Shown here piece after piece: positions 46,207 to 55,022 of a stretch of DNA of 64,000 nucleotides. Origin of the DNA: Chryseobacterium flavum (GTDB lineage Bacteria > Bacteroidota > Bacteroidia > Flavobacteriales > Weeksellaceae); contig NZ_QNUE01000012.1 in assembly GCF_003385595.1 (NCBI RefSeq), positions 1 to 64,000 on the forward strand. The letters run 5' to 3'. Under the pieces are notes generated by a model. That model was not told where the DNA came from. It saw only the letters and a program-made list of their open reading frames with translations, and did no database searches. The translations under genes were made by a program, and so were the position numbers. Each line of letters begins with the position of its first letter. The stretch's first letter is position 1.

Positions 46207-46869
46207 ATGATACAATTACTTATCACCCGATTTACAGTTTTAGTACTTATACTTTCCAGCTTCCTGGGATATACTCAGGAAAAGAAGAAGTTTTCAAGTA
46301 TTCCCAACATTTTACAGCAGATTGATCCGGATCATAAAATAGATTCATGGGTATTGGTCTATAACAGCTACGGAAAAGGGGAAGAGATAAAAACTTCAGG
46401 AAAGGTAAATTATACGCCTCAGTTTTCCGGGTTCAATCTATTTCCTACGGAGGACAGTTTTTATTATATTGCTTATTCTTCTGGTGGAAATGTGGGTTAC
46501 GTAACCAATACTGAAGATTTAAAAAAGTTTGTAGGCAAAATAAATAATGCTCAGGAGGCAGCGGTAATTTTGGCTGCAGAAGGGTATATGGTAGATGAAG
46601 AGTTTAAGGACCTTGCAGGTAATTATCATGAAGATCAGTCAAATTATTATTTAGATTTGGGAAAACTGACTTCCAGAGAGTGTCCGTATCAGAAAACTCA
46701 TTACACCATAACTGTAAATAAGTCTACAGGAGAAATAGCTCATGTAAAGGACAATGGGACTTATATTGAGCTTTATAATAAAAAATGTGCTAATAACCCA
46801 CGTCTTTTAAAGATTGAGAAAAAAGAAGAACCAAAAGATGAGCCTAAAAAAACAAATAAACGGAGGTAA
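46207..46869 (+). CDS. Exported protein of unknown function
   Basis: The 220-residue protein has a signal peptide (about 1-23, ending GYTQ) and a mature part with many aromatic residues, for example PQFSGFNLFPTEDSFYYIAY, and one possible Cys pair (SRECPYQ and KKCANN). The C-terminal 20 residues are highly charged (KKEEPKDEPKKTNKRR). No family is recognised. It overlaps the acetyltransferase gene by 32 bp. Confidence 0.7.
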   Translation: MIQLLITRFTVLVLILSSFLGYTQEKKKFSSIPNILQQIDPDHKIDSWVLVYNSYGKGEEIKTSGKVNYTPQFSGFNLFPTEDSFYYIAYSSGGNVGYVTNTEDLKKFVGKINNAQEAAVILAAEGYMVDEEFKDLAGNYHEDQSNYYLDLGKLTSRECPYQKTHYTITVNKSTGEIAHVKDNGTYIELYNKKCANNPRLLKIEKKEEPKDEPKKTNKRR

Positions 46870-47371
46870 TAGTTACGAAACAGAGCGATTACTAATCCGT
46901 CCTATATCCCCGGAAGACGGTGAACTTATATTTAAGCTTTATAACAGCCCGAAATTCATTCAATATATCGGTGACCGTAATATTAAAACAATTGCTGATG
47001 CGGAAGAATATATTAAAAGCAGATTCCTTCCTCAATTTGAAAGACTTGGTTTTGGGAATTATCTTGTTATGACCAAAGATGGGAATGAAAAGATTGGTGG
47101 AGTAGGAATCTTTGAGAGGGAAGGGTTGGATATTGTAGATATAGGATACTCCCTGCTGGAAGAATTTGAAGGTAAAGGATATGCTTATGAAGCGGCTGAA
47201 AAAGTAAAATCTATAGGAATGGACGAGTTTGGGCTGACAAAAATATCTGCAATTATCTCGAAAGATAATTTGTCTTCCCAGAAACTGATAGAGAAATTAG
47301 GATTGAAGTTTCAAAAATATATCACGCTTCCCGGAGAAGATGAAGAGCTGAAATATTACGAAACTGAATAG
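46838..47371 (+). CDS. GNAT-family N-acetyltransferase
   Basis: From the ATG at 46838 the protein has 177 residues. It begins with ETERLLIRPISPEDGELIFKLYNSP, the RimJ/RimL-type opening, and has the acetyl-CoA region DIGYSLLEEFEGKGYAYEAAEKV and the later KISAIISKDNLSSQKLIEKLGLKF. It probably acetylates an amino group on a protein or small molecule. The first codons overlap the previous gene; a TTG at 46814 is an alternative. Confidence 0.88.
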   Translation: MSLKKQINGGNSYETERLLIRPISPEDGELIFKLYNSPKFIQYIGDRNIKTIADAEEYIKSRFLPQFERLGFGNYLVMTKDGNEKIGGVGIFEREGLDIVDIGYSLLEEFEGKGYAYEAAEKVKSIGMDEFGLTKISAIISKDNLSSQKLIEKLGLKFQKYITLPGEDEELKYYETE

Positions 47372-47388
47372 AATGGATATTTAATTAT

Positions 47389-47434
47389 AAAAAAGCCGCC
47401 AATAACTAAATCAAGTGTTATTAGTGGCTTTTTA
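47389..47434. terminator. Bidirectional terminator between GNAT gene and bcp
   Basis: An A-tract with GCC pairs with GGC and a T-tract, and the inner AATAAC pairs with GTTATT, with small mismatches. It lies between convergent genes. Confidence 0.8.
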
Positions 47435-47436
47435 TC

Positions 47437-47886
47437 TTATCCCTCCAGGATCTGTTCTGCAGCAGTTTTTGAAGTTACCTTTTCAATAACCCTTGTACAG
47501 ATTCCGTTTTCATCAAAAATAAAGGTTGTTCTTACAATTCCCATATATGTTTTTCCAAACGTCTTTTTTTCCTGCCATACGCCAAACTTCTCAATGATAT
47601 CATGGGTTTCATCAGCGATGAGGTCATAAGGGAACGCAAATTTGCTATGGAAGTTTTTCTGTTTTTTTACAGAGTCCCCGCTTATTCCCAATAACTGAAA
47701 TCCGGCTTTTTTAAGCTTGGCGTAATTATCACTAAGGTTACAGGCTTCCACAGTACAGGTTGGAGTATTGGCTTGCGGGTAAAAGAAAACCACCAGTTTT
47801 TTTCCAATTAATTTTGATGAGTTTACTGATTTTCCATCTTGATTTAATCCTTCAAATTCAGGTAATTTGTCTCCAACTTTCAGCAT
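47437..47886 (-). CDS. bcp: Thioredoxin-dependent thiol peroxidase Bcp/PrxQ
   Basis: Bcp reduces hydrogen peroxide and organic hydroperoxides. The 149-residue protein has VVFFYPQANTPTCTVEACNL with the peroxidatic Cys44 and the resolving Cys49 five residues later, as in atypical two-Cys PrxQ proteins, then LLGISGDSVKKQKNFHSKF. The length is standard. Confidence 0.95.
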   Translation of the reverse strand: MLKVGDKLPEFEGLNQDGKSVNSSKLIGKKLVVFFYPQANTPTCTVEACNLSDNYAKLKKAGFQLLGISGDSVKKQKNFHSKFAFPYDLIADETHDIIEKFGVWQEKKTFGKTYMGIVRTTFIFDENGICTRVIEKVTSKTAAEQILEG

Positions 47887-47919
47887 AATAATTTAATTTT
47901 GTTCAAATTTAAGGGTTAC

Positions 47920-48540
47920 ATGACAAAAAAGCAAAGAGCTGAGCTCGTTCAGAGAGAACTGGATAAATTATATCCTACCACACCGATACCGTTAGATCAT
48001 ACAGATCCCTATACCTTAATGGTTGCTGTAGCACTTTCAGCACAGACCACTGATAAAAAAGTAAATGAAGTTACCCCAAATCTTTTTGAGGTTGCCGGAA
48101 CACCACAAAGAATGGCTAAACTGGAAGAATACCAGATTAAAGAGCTCATTAAAGAAATAGGATTATCCAATACCAAAGCCAAAAACCTGAAAAGAATGGC
48201 AGAACTTTTATTGGAAAGGCATAACGGGGTAGTTCCTCAGACTTATGAAGAATTAGAAGCTCTTCCGGGAGTAGGGCATAAGACTGCTTCAGTAGTAATG
48301 AGCCAGGGATTCGGATTTCCTGCTTTCCCCGTTGACACCCATATTCACCGCCTGATGACTCAATGGAAACTTACATCAGGTAAAAATGTGGTTGAAACAG
48401 AACGTGACGCTAAAAAACTATTTCCGGAAGAAGTCTGGAACAAGCTTCATCTTCAGATTATTTTTTATGGCAGAGAATATTCTCCGGCAAGAGGAAAAGG
48501 AGATAAGGATTTTATTACTAAAATGCTATTTGAGAAATAA
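47920..48540 (+). CDS. nth: Endonuclease III, lacking the Fe-S cluster
   Basis: Endonuclease III removes oxidised pyrimidines and nicks the abasic site. From the ATG at 47920 it has 206 residues. The helix-hairpin-helix-GPD motif is LPGVGHKTASVV with catalytic Lys121, followed by VDTHIHRL with Asp139. The usual C-terminal [4Fe-4S] ligands (four Cys) are absent: the end reads FYGREYSPARGKGDKDFITK, with no cysteine. The first seven codons of the longer frame (from TTG 47899) are not needed. Confidence 0.92.
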   Translation: MTKKQRAELVQRELDKLYPTTPIPLDHTDPYTLMVAVALSAQTTDKKVNEVTPNLFEVAGTPQRMAKLEEYQIKELIKEIGLSNTKAKNLKRMAELLLERHNGVVPQTYEELEALPGVGHKTASVVMSQGFGFPAFPVDTHIHRLMTQWKLTSGKNVVETERDAKKLFPEEVWNKLHLQIIFYGREYSPARGKGDKDFITKMLFEK

Positions 48541-48552
48541 GTCGTTTTTGAC

Positions 48553-48590
48553 ATGCACAAAATTTCCTGACTCAAGGGAATTCTGTGCAT
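48553..48590. repeat. Hairpin between nth and dinB-like gene
   Basis: ATGCACA pairs with TGTGCAT and the inner AATTTCC pairs with GGGAATT with one wobble. The hairpin lacks a U-tract on either strand, so termination activity is uncertain. Confidence 0.5.
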
Positions 48591-48597
48591 AAAAGAT

Positions 48598-49044
48598 TTA
48601 CAGGTCTAATAGCCTTCTGTGATAGTTAATCTGTCCCAAATGATAATCGAGATGAGCAATCAGATGAATCAGAAAATAATCTGTGGTCATTCCGCTCTCA
48701 AAAACAACAACTGGATATTCTTTTTTCAGATCCTCTTCAGATAACTGAGAAAGAGTCGAATCGATCATAGTAGCCGTGGCCTCAATTTTTGCGGTTAGTT
48801 CAGCCTGTGGAATATTTTTCAGAGAAAATTCGAGGTCACGCTGTCTTACATATCCGGTATTTCCGAGGTGTGTTCCTATGAAATGATTGAGGTTTCCTAC
48901 CAGATGCAGGCACAGATTGCCCGCTGAATTAGTAATGTTTTTATCCGTCTTCCAGATATTTTCTTCATTTTGATAGGCTTCTATCTCTGTTTTTAGCTTG
49001 TTCAGATCTCTGTTATATAAAGATTTAAGACTTTCGATAATCAT
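48598..49044 (-). CDS. DinB-family protein
   Basis: The 148-residue protein is an all-helical four-helix-bundle member. Metal-binding His positions are seen in LCLHLVGNLNHFIGTHLG (about 45-60) and in the C-terminal HLIAHLDYHLGQINYHRRLL (126-145). DinB proteins bind divalent metals and some act as thiol transferases; the substrate is unknown. It converges with nth. The region upstream of its start leads into the decayed integrase island. Confidence 0.88.
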   Translation of the reverse strand: MIIESLKSLYNRDLNKLKTEIEAYQNEENIWKTDKNITNSAGNLCLHLVGNLNHFIGTHLGNTGYVRQRDLEFSLKNIPQAELTAKIEATATMIDSTLSQLSEEDLKKEYPVVVFESGMTTDYFLIHLIAHLDYHLGQINYHRRLLDL

Positions 49045-49337
49045 TGTTTTTCAAATAAAATTATAAAATAATACCCAATATGCAGACAAACCCCGACAAA
49101 AAGAGGAAAGTGTCAACATATTTATGATTTCATAAGGTGCAAATTTAGACATAAAAAGCTATAAATCGGACATCAAGAGCCAAAGTTCACGCTCGAAATC
49201 GTACCCCTTTATTATGCAGACAAAAGGGAGACAATAAAAAGGCTGAAATGGCAGTGTTTGACTTATAACCGACTGATATTGTCTACCCTGCAAACCGCTC
49301 ATTTTTAGAGGTTGAATTTAATTTTACAGCAATAAAA
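49045..49337. other. Left flank of the decayed island, with a direct repeat
   Basis: No gene is visible. ATGCAGACAAA occurs twice, at 49080-49090 and 49214-49224. Such direct repeats near an integrase can be recombinase arm-type sites, but with only two copies this is weak. No clear promoter with a -33 box was found. Confidence 0.4.
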
Positions 49338-50270
49338 ATGAAGCGTATGAGAAGTACATTCAAAGGCCTTTTCTTTCTGAAAAGAGACAAACAGAAAAAA
49401 GATGGAAGTGTACCTGTATATTGCAGGATTACTATTGACGGAAAAGAAGCCCGTTTTGGAATGAAGAAAAACATTGACCCCAAACTCTGGAACGTCAAAG
49501 AAGGAAAAGCAACCGGAAAAAGTGCAGAATCTTCCGAAGTCAATGCGCTGCTTGAAAAAACAAAAGCAGGAATTCACAAAATTTATAGGGATATTCAGGA
49601 ACGGGAAAATGCAGTTTCCGCCGAGAAAGTAAAAAATATTTTCTTGGGAATAGATAGTAAACAATATATGCTGCTGAAAGCATTTGACGAGCATGTTGAG
49701 GAAAATTTAATCTAATAGGCAAAAGAATTGTGAAATCCACCTATAATAGATATTACTATCTTCGGGTTAGGCTATCGGAATTCTTTACCGAAAAATATCA
49801 TCTTTCGGATATTCCGCTTCGGGAAATAAACTATCAGTTTATCCGTGATTTTGAAATGTATTTGCTGATAGTTCGTGGAAACAAGCAAAGTACCATTGCC
49901 CAATATTTAATAAATGTGAAGAAAATAGTTGAGCTGGCTTATAAGAACGAATGGATTTTCTGGAATCCGTTTGTCATTATAAGATAGAAGACGAAAAATC
50001 CGAACGAGGCTATCTGACACAAAGAGAAGTTGAAATTTTAATGAATTGGAAACTGGATAAAAAGTTGGAACAGACAAGAGATGTTTTCATTTTTTGTTGC
50101 TTTTCCGGTTTATCCTACATTGACACCTTTAAATTAACCAAAGAGCAATTAATTTATCTATTGACGGACAGCAGTGGATTATGGGAAAACGGGAGAAAAC
50201 CGATATGGATTATTTTATTCCGATAATGGAAATACCGAAGAAAATTCTGCAGTGCGAAAGCGAAGAGTAA
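49338..50270 (+). pseudogene. Tyrosine recombinase (IntDOT-like integrase), decayed
   Basis: The reading frame changes three times (near 49710, 49975 and 50160), each a one-base loss relative to an open frame. Joined, the pieces give the arm-binding domain (STFKGLFFLKRDKQKKDGSVPVYCR in two parts), the core-binding part (KSTYNRYYYLRVRLSEF, DIPLREINYQFIRDFEMYL) and the start of the catalytic domain (RGYLTQREVEIL, FIFCCFSGLSYIDTF, QQWIMGKREKTD). It stops at CESEE* before the H-x-x-R and Tyr motifs. Such integrases drive Bacteroidetes conjugative transposons. The gene is clearly inactive. Confidence 0.85.
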
Positions 50271-50287
50271 AAGTGGGATTAGTTTTT

Positions 50288-50626
50288 TCATTTTTGTTTC
50301 CAAGTTTTATAATCTAATTTATCAAAGGTTTTAATTTTTTTTGATTTCGTTTTATTAATACTGATAATTGTACTTATAGAATCATTGGTCAAAGCATAAT
50401 ATTTTTTGTGGTCTTCTCCATACATCCACCAACCGCCTGAACCGCTATTCATTTTTGTTGCTTCAAAAGTGAAGACAGAACTTTCTTTGGGAATTTCATA
50501 ACCGTTTTCTGTTACTATCGAATATAGATTCCCGAAGAAAGAGGTAAAAACAAATACGCATATAAAAACGGACAGGGCTAAAAGCAATAGTATTTTTTTC
50601 ATTTTGTTTTTTAATTTATTATCCAT
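50288..50626 (-). CDS. Small membrane-anchored or exported protein, unknown
   Basis: The 112-residue protein starts at the ATG 50626 (MDNKLKNKMKK) and has one long hydrophobic segment (ILLLLALSVFICVFVFTSFF). The rest is soluble (VTENGYEIPKESSVFTFE, GSGGWWMYGEDHKKYYAL). The ATG overlaps the last codons of the reconstructed lipoprotein frame (ATGGATAA), so the two were once coupled. No family is recognised. It may be a remnant of the same island. Confidence 0.55.
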   Translation of the reverse strand: MDNKLKNKMKKILLLLALSVFICVFVFTSFFGNLYSIVTENGYEIPKESSVFTFEATKMNSGSGGWWMYGEDHKKYYALTNDSISTIISINKTKSKKIKTFDKLDYKTWKQK

Positions 50627-51092
50627 AACAGCCAAAATTAATGCTCAACATTTTTCCGTCTTTCGATTTGCCGATTACAATAGCAGTTTTGTCTTTCAGC
50701 AAAATATTTTTGTGCTTCAGCATATCCAATGCTGTTAATTCCTTACAGTCTTTGGTTGCAATTTCGGTATAGAGTTCGATGATATAAGTTCTTATTTTAG
50801 GATTTTGTTCACGATAACTCTTTCATCAACGTTTTTGTATTGGATTTCCACAAAATCAAGGTCAACATAAACAATTTCGTTTTTTCATAAATGTTTTTTG
50901 CGTAAGCATTTATTTCCTCCACATCTTCTCCCAAAATAATTTCTTCATTCTCAATTGGTTCATCATATTTGGAAGGATGGATTTTATCGTTTTTTACGGT
51001 TTGTTGTGGTTCGTTTTTCGTTGCTTTTTTCGTTTTGTTTTCACAAGACTGCAATACAAAAGCAAGGAGTAAAAGTGTGGTTAGGTTTTCAT
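50619..51092 (-). pseudogene. Lipoprotein gene, broken by single-base losses
   Basis: Three frames must be joined to read it. Restoring one A in the AAAA after the ATG gives a start MKNLTTLLLLAFVLQSCENK with a lipobox (VLQSC). Restoring one A in the A-run of YEK gives NEIVYVDLDFVEIQYKNVDE, and restoring one A after VDE gives SYREQNPKIRTYIIELYTE and then KDCKELTALDMLKHKN through GKSKDGKMLSINFGCYG. The stop is at 50619-50621. All three losses lie in A-runs. Function is unknown; the protein was probably exported. Confidence 0.65.
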
Positions 51093-51229
51093 TTATTTAA
51101 AGTTCTTTTTCTTCATTTGTTTCGTTCAATGAATTTTAAATTCCATATGCCTTTTAACAAATAATTACAATAACGTTTATTCTTGATAGCAAATATACTT
51201 TTTATCATAAAATTATTAATTTCTGGAAT

Positions 51230-51261
51230 TGAAAAAGGTACTGTGTTTAGCAGCACCTTTT
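51230..51261 (-). terminator. Terminator for the DUF885 gene
   Basis: On the minus strand AAAAGGTGCTG pairs with CAGTACCTTTT (one mismatch) and is followed by a short T-run. It lies 15 bp past the stop. Confidence 0.7.
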
Positions 51262-51275
51262 GATTTTATTGTGTA

Positions 51276-53072
51276 TTATTTTTGTTTTTTAGCCCAAAGT
51301 TCCATTTTTCTGTTCAGGACTTCTAATGGAAGACAGCCCTGGCTTAGCACTTCATCATGGAAACTGGCCAGATTAAATTTCTTACCAAGTTCTTTCTGGT
51401 ATTTTTCTCTCAATTCACGGATTCTTAAAGATCCGATTTTGTATCCCAAAGCCTGTCCTGGCATTGCCATATATCTTTCCACTTCAGCAGTAGCTGATCC
51501 TTCATCGTAGGAAATATTACTTAAAAAATATCTGATAGCTTCCTCCCGGCTCATCTTTCCGGTATGAAGACCTGTATCTATTACCAGCCTTACTGCTCTG
51601 AGCATCTGATCACTTAAATATCCCATCTTTTGATATGGATCCGTATACAACCCGAATTCGGGACCTAATGTCTCGCAGTAATGTGCCCATCCTTCACCGT
51701 AAGCACCAAACCATCCGAATCTCATGAACTTAGGAAGATTTAGGTTTTCCTGTTGCAGGGAAACCTGATAATGATGTCCAGGAATAGCCTCATGGAGAAA
51801 TAAAGATTCCATTCCAGATGTTACATTGAACTTGGATGGATCAGGTAAGGGAACATAGAAAATTCCGGGTCTTTTTCCATCAGGAGTACCGGGAATATAT
51901 TCTGCACTTGCACTTGCCTCCCTGAATTTCTCTGTCTGCCTTATTTCAAACTTTGTTTTTGGAGTAACATTAAACATTGTTTTTAGCTTTGGAGTTATTT
52001 TAGCTAAAATTCCGTTGAACCCATTTAAAACCTCTTTAGATGTTTTATAAGGCATTGCTTTTTGGTCTGTTTTTACGAAAGTGATAAACTCTTCCAGGGT
52101 TCCGGTAAATCCAACCTGTTGTTTCACCTTTTCCATTTCATTTCGAAGCATAGCAACTTGTTGCTGCCCGATTTTATTTATCTCTTCCGGAGACTTTTTT
52201 GTAGTGGTCCAGCTTTTTACATAATAGCCGTAAATTTCATTTCCATTAGGAAGGCTGTTATATCCGTCAGTATCTCTTGCCTTTGGAAGATATTCCTTTT
52301 CTAAGAAGGCTCCCATTTTAGTATAAGCAGGAATAATCTTTTGGATAATAGCATCTTTATAAAGTGCTGAAAATTTATCTTTCTGGGCTTGTGTGAAATC
52401 TTTAGGGAAATTTTTAACAGGACCATAAAAGATATTTTTTTCCATATCGGAAGTGATGATTTCCTGAGCTTCCATTTGAGGAATCATTTTAGCCACCAGC
52501 TTTTTAGGCAGGACAATTTTATTATTGATTCCTTCCCGGAAATTTTCCGTTGCAGCATTCATCCATTCCGGAAACTTTTCCATTCTTTTCAGCCAGTCAT
52601 TATAATCTTTTTCGGTTTTGAAGGGCTGGCTTCCCTGTCCGCTCCCATATAAAGGAAAAGTCAAAGGAAGTCCCCCAAACTGAGTGAATGGAATATATTC
52701 AGGATGATAGGCGTAGGCTTCAATCTTATCTTTTAAAGTATAGTCCAGAACATCATAGATAACCTTTTTTTCATCAGAAAGGTTTTTATAATCTACATTC
52801 TCAAGCTGTTTTTGCACTGAATTATAAAACGTAATCTCACCTGAAATAAAATCTTTATCAATATTAATAGGAAGCTGATCATTGTATCTTGTATCCCCCT
52901 GAGAGGTAGCATCTAAAGGGTATAATTTAAGATACTGTTCATAGTAGTTGGAGGCGATGGAATCCAGATTGGAAGGCGTAACCTTTGTAAGAGGAGAATC
53001 AGACTTTCTGCACGAGACAAGACTGACAATTAATCCTAACCCTAAAATACTTTTTGATAAAATGTTTTTCAT
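51276..53072 (-). CDS. DUF885-family lipoprotein, probable metallopeptidase
   Basis: From the ATG at 53072 the protein has 598 residues, with a lipoprotein signal peptide ending IVSLVSC. The C-terminal half carries the motif LFLHEAIPGHHYQVSLQ, the HExxxGHH pattern characteristic of DUF885, and GWAHYCETLG and GRTMS-like helices (LHTGKMSREEAIRYFL). DUF885 proteins are thought to be zinc peptidases, but the substrate is not established. The N-terminal frame from 53126 lacks the signal sequence. Confidence 0.9.
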   Translation of the reverse strand: MKNILSKSILGLGLIVSLVSCRKSDSPLTKVTPSNLDSIASNYYEQYLKLYPLDATSQGDTRYNDQLPINIDKDFISGEITFYNSVQKQLENVDYKNLSDEKKVIYDVLDYTLKDKIEAYAYHPEYIPFTQFGGLPLTFPLYGSGQGSQPFKTEKDYNDWLKRMEKFPEWMNAATENFREGINNKIVLPKKLVAKMIPQMEAQEIITSDMEKNIFYGPVKNFPKDFTQAQKDKFSALYKDAIIQKIIPAYTKMGAFLEKEYLPKARDTDGYNSLPNGNEIYGYYVKSWTTTKKSPEEINKIGQQQVAMLRNEMEKVKQQVGFTGTLEEFITFVKTDQKAMPYKTSKEVLNGFNGILAKITPKLKTMFNVTPKTKFEIRQTEKFREASASAEYIPGTPDGKRPGIFYVPLPDPSKFNVTSGMESLFLHEAIPGHHYQVSLQQENLNLPKFMRFGWFGAYGEGWAHYCETLGPEFGLYTDPYQKMGYLSDQMLRAVRLVIDTGLHTGKMSREEAIRYFLSNISYDEGSATAEVERYMAMPGQALGYKIGSLRIRELREKYQKELGKKFNLASFHDEVLSQGCLPLEVLNRKMELWAKKQK

Positions 53073-53185
53073 TTCCAGAATCTTTATGAAAACAAAAGTA
53101 AGTATTATTGGGAGATCCCGGCTCATATTCTGTCTTGATTTTAAAAAATTATTTTCAAAATCCTTTTAACTTTAAATCAATTTTT

Positions 53186-53193
53186 TATCTTTG
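53186..53193 (+). promoter_or_regulatory. -7 element for the acidic protein gene
   Basis: TATCTTTG matches the Bacteroidetes -7 consensus 48 bp before the ATG at 53242. Confidence 0.45.
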
Positions 53194-53241
53194 TCTAAAA
53201 CGTTTAACAATCATATTATTACAGTTCTTTTTTAAGGAAAA

Positions 53242-53703
53242 ATGAAAGGGATTTTAAAAATTTACCATCCGGACGAGACTTTAAAATACAATATCAGAAA
53301 TACTTATTGTAAAGCAGTCTACAGTAACCAACAGCACTTTTTAGAGGTTGAAATTATAACGGATGACAGTTTGGATCATGTTGACGATGATTCTTTACAG
53401 TACAACTTTCCACAGCTTTCACTAGAAGTTTTTGATTTCCCTATTGATTCGGCGGAAATAGAAGGCAAAACCATCAAAATCAATGATTCTGATGAGGAAA
53501 CCTACACAGAAGTAGACCTTTTCGATGATGAAGATGCTTATATCTATGATAATGAGCTCCTTTTTGAAAAAAACGAGGAAGGAGAGCTTCAGGTAATCTG
53601 GAAAGGGACCATTGATGATTTCTATACAGGATCAGATACCCCGATTCCTTTCAGATTAAAATGCGAATTCAAACAGGATGATATTGAGGTAGACGAAGAT
53701 TAG
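53242..53703 (+). CDS. Acidic hypothetical protein
   Basis: The 153-residue protein is strongly acidic, with runs such as ITDDSLDHVDDDSL and SDEETYTEVDLFDDEDAY. The start GILKIYHPDETLKYNIRNTYCKAV is likely beta-rich. There is no signal peptide or membrane segment and no family that I recognise. It is a single gene with its own promoter element, 169 bp before the exbB operon. Confidence 0.7.
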   Translation: MKGILKIYHPDETLKYNIRNTYCKAVYSNQQHFLEVEIITDDSLDHVDDDSLQYNFPQLSLEVFDFPIDSAEIEGKTIKINDSDEETYTEVDLFDDEDAYIYDNELLFEKNEEGELQVIWKGTIDDFYTGSDTPIPFRLKCEFKQDDIEVDED

Positions 53704-53834
53704 TCGGCCTGTAATTTTTTATATTGATTTCTTTTCAAAATTTCTTTTGGAAAGAAATTTGCTGTTTATATTTCATAACAAAATTTTAAGTTGTTTTTAA
53801 GCAATTTTTAAGAGTTCAATTCATAATATTCTAC

Positions 53835-53842
53835 TACATTTG
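53835..53842 (+). promoter_or_regulatory. -7 element for the exbB operon
   Basis: TACATTTG matches the -7 consensus 30 bp before the ATG at 53873. The -33 region lacks a good TTTG. Confidence 0.45.
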
Positions 53843-53872
53843 TCGTTGAAACTTTAATAAAATTCACATTTA

Positions 53873-54577
53873 ATGCTGTTAACGGAACTTTCTCAGATTT
53901 TATTTGCACAAATCACTACACCTGCAGTTGCTACAGACAATTTAGAGTTCTCATTTTGGAAGATCATGTTCCACGGAGGAGCTTTTGCTAAAATAGTGAT
54001 GGTCACCGTATTACTGTTAGGGGTATTTTCTCTATACTTGTTTTTTGAAAGATTTTTCTTTATCAAAAGGCTGACTTCAAAAACAGATTCCAACTTCATG
54101 AACAATATCGAAGACTTCATCAAGGCCGGAAAAATAGAGGCTGCAGCAGATTATTGCAAAACCCAAAACTCTCCGGAAGGAAGAATTTTAGAAAAAGGAA
54201 TTTCAAGATTGGGGCGCCCTGTTTCTGATATTGTAAGTGCTATGGAAGCACAGGCACAGGTAGAAGTAGCCAATATGGAGAAAAACCTGAACCTTTTGGC
54301 TGTAGTGCCAAGTATTGCACCGATGCTGGGGCTTTTAGGTACGGTAATCGGGATGATTATTGCTTTCTTTAATTTGTCTCATGCAACAGGATCATTCTCC
54401 CCCAAAACACTTTCAGAAGGCATTTATACCGCTTTAGGACAGACTGCTGTAGGTTTGGCTGTGGCAATTCCTGCGAACTTCTGTTATAATATCCTTCTTA
54501 CCAGGATTGATAAATTTGTACTGAAGGCTCAGAATATGTCAGGAGAATTTTTAGACCTTATCAATAAACCTTTATAA
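53873..54577 (+). CDS. exbB: MotA/TolQ/ExbB proton channel protein
   Basis: The 234-residue inner-membrane protein uses the proton gradient to energise a TonB-type complex. Three membrane segments are seen (about 30-53, 140-165, 185-210) around VVPSIAPMLGLLGTVIGMI, the conserved ExbB/TolQ motif, and GIYTALGQTAVGLAVAIPA. It forms an operon with exbD (11 bp later) and the TonB-like gene. Confidence 0.93.
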   Translation: MLLTELSQILFAQITTPAVATDNLEFSFWKIMFHGGAFAKIVMVTVLLLGVFSLYLFFERFFFIKRLTSKTDSNFMNNIEDFIKAGKIEAAADYCKTQNSPEGRILEKGISRLGRPVSDIVSAMEAQAQVEVANMEKNLNLLAVVPSIAPMLGLLGTVIGMIIAFFNLSHATGSFSPKTLSEGIYTALGQTAVGLAVAIPANFCYNILLTRIDKFVLKAQNMSGEFLDLINKPL

Positions 54578-54588
54578 GCTTTCTTACG

Positions 54589-54987
54589 ATGAAAATTCAA
54601 AGAAGAAATAAAGCGAATCCGGAATTCAGTTTAGCAGCGATGACAGACGTTATCCTGCTGATGCTGATCTTCTTTATGGTAACTTCTTCTGCAGCCAACC
54701 AAAGCGCAATAGACGTTAACCTGCCAAAAACCGGGGCCGTTGAAGATAATATACCCAATCCTTTGACCGTAAGCATTAAGCCGGACGGATCTTTTTTTGT
54801 AGATGATAATCCGGTAAGCAGAGGAGAATTAGAGAAGATCATCGTGGATAAACTGGCTAGTCAGACAAATAAGTCTTTCACAATCAGGGCGGATGAAAAT
54901 ACATTGCATAAAGATGTTGTTTTTGTTATGGAAATCGCTGAGAAGTATAAATTTAACATTGCCATCGCAACAGTTAAAGATAAATAA
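54589..54987 (+). CDS. exbD: ExbD/TolR biopolymer transport protein
   Basis: The 132-residue protein has a single N-terminal membrane segment with the key Asp in MTDVILLMLIFFMVTSSA, followed by a periplasmic ExbD domain (DVNLPKTG, SIKPDGSFFVDDNPV, FTIRADENTLHKDVVFVME). With ExbB it forms the proton channel. It is the second gene of the operon. Confidence 0.94.
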   Translation: MKIQRRNKANPEFSLAAMTDVILLMLIFFMVTSSAANQSAIDVNLPKTGAVEDNIPNPLTVSIKPDGSFFVDDNPVSRGELEKIIVDKLASQTNKSFTIRADENTLHKDVVFVMEIAEKYKFNIAIATVKDK

Positions 54988-55022
54988 CCCTTTAAGATTC
55001 CGGAAGGAGATTCTGTTTTAAG

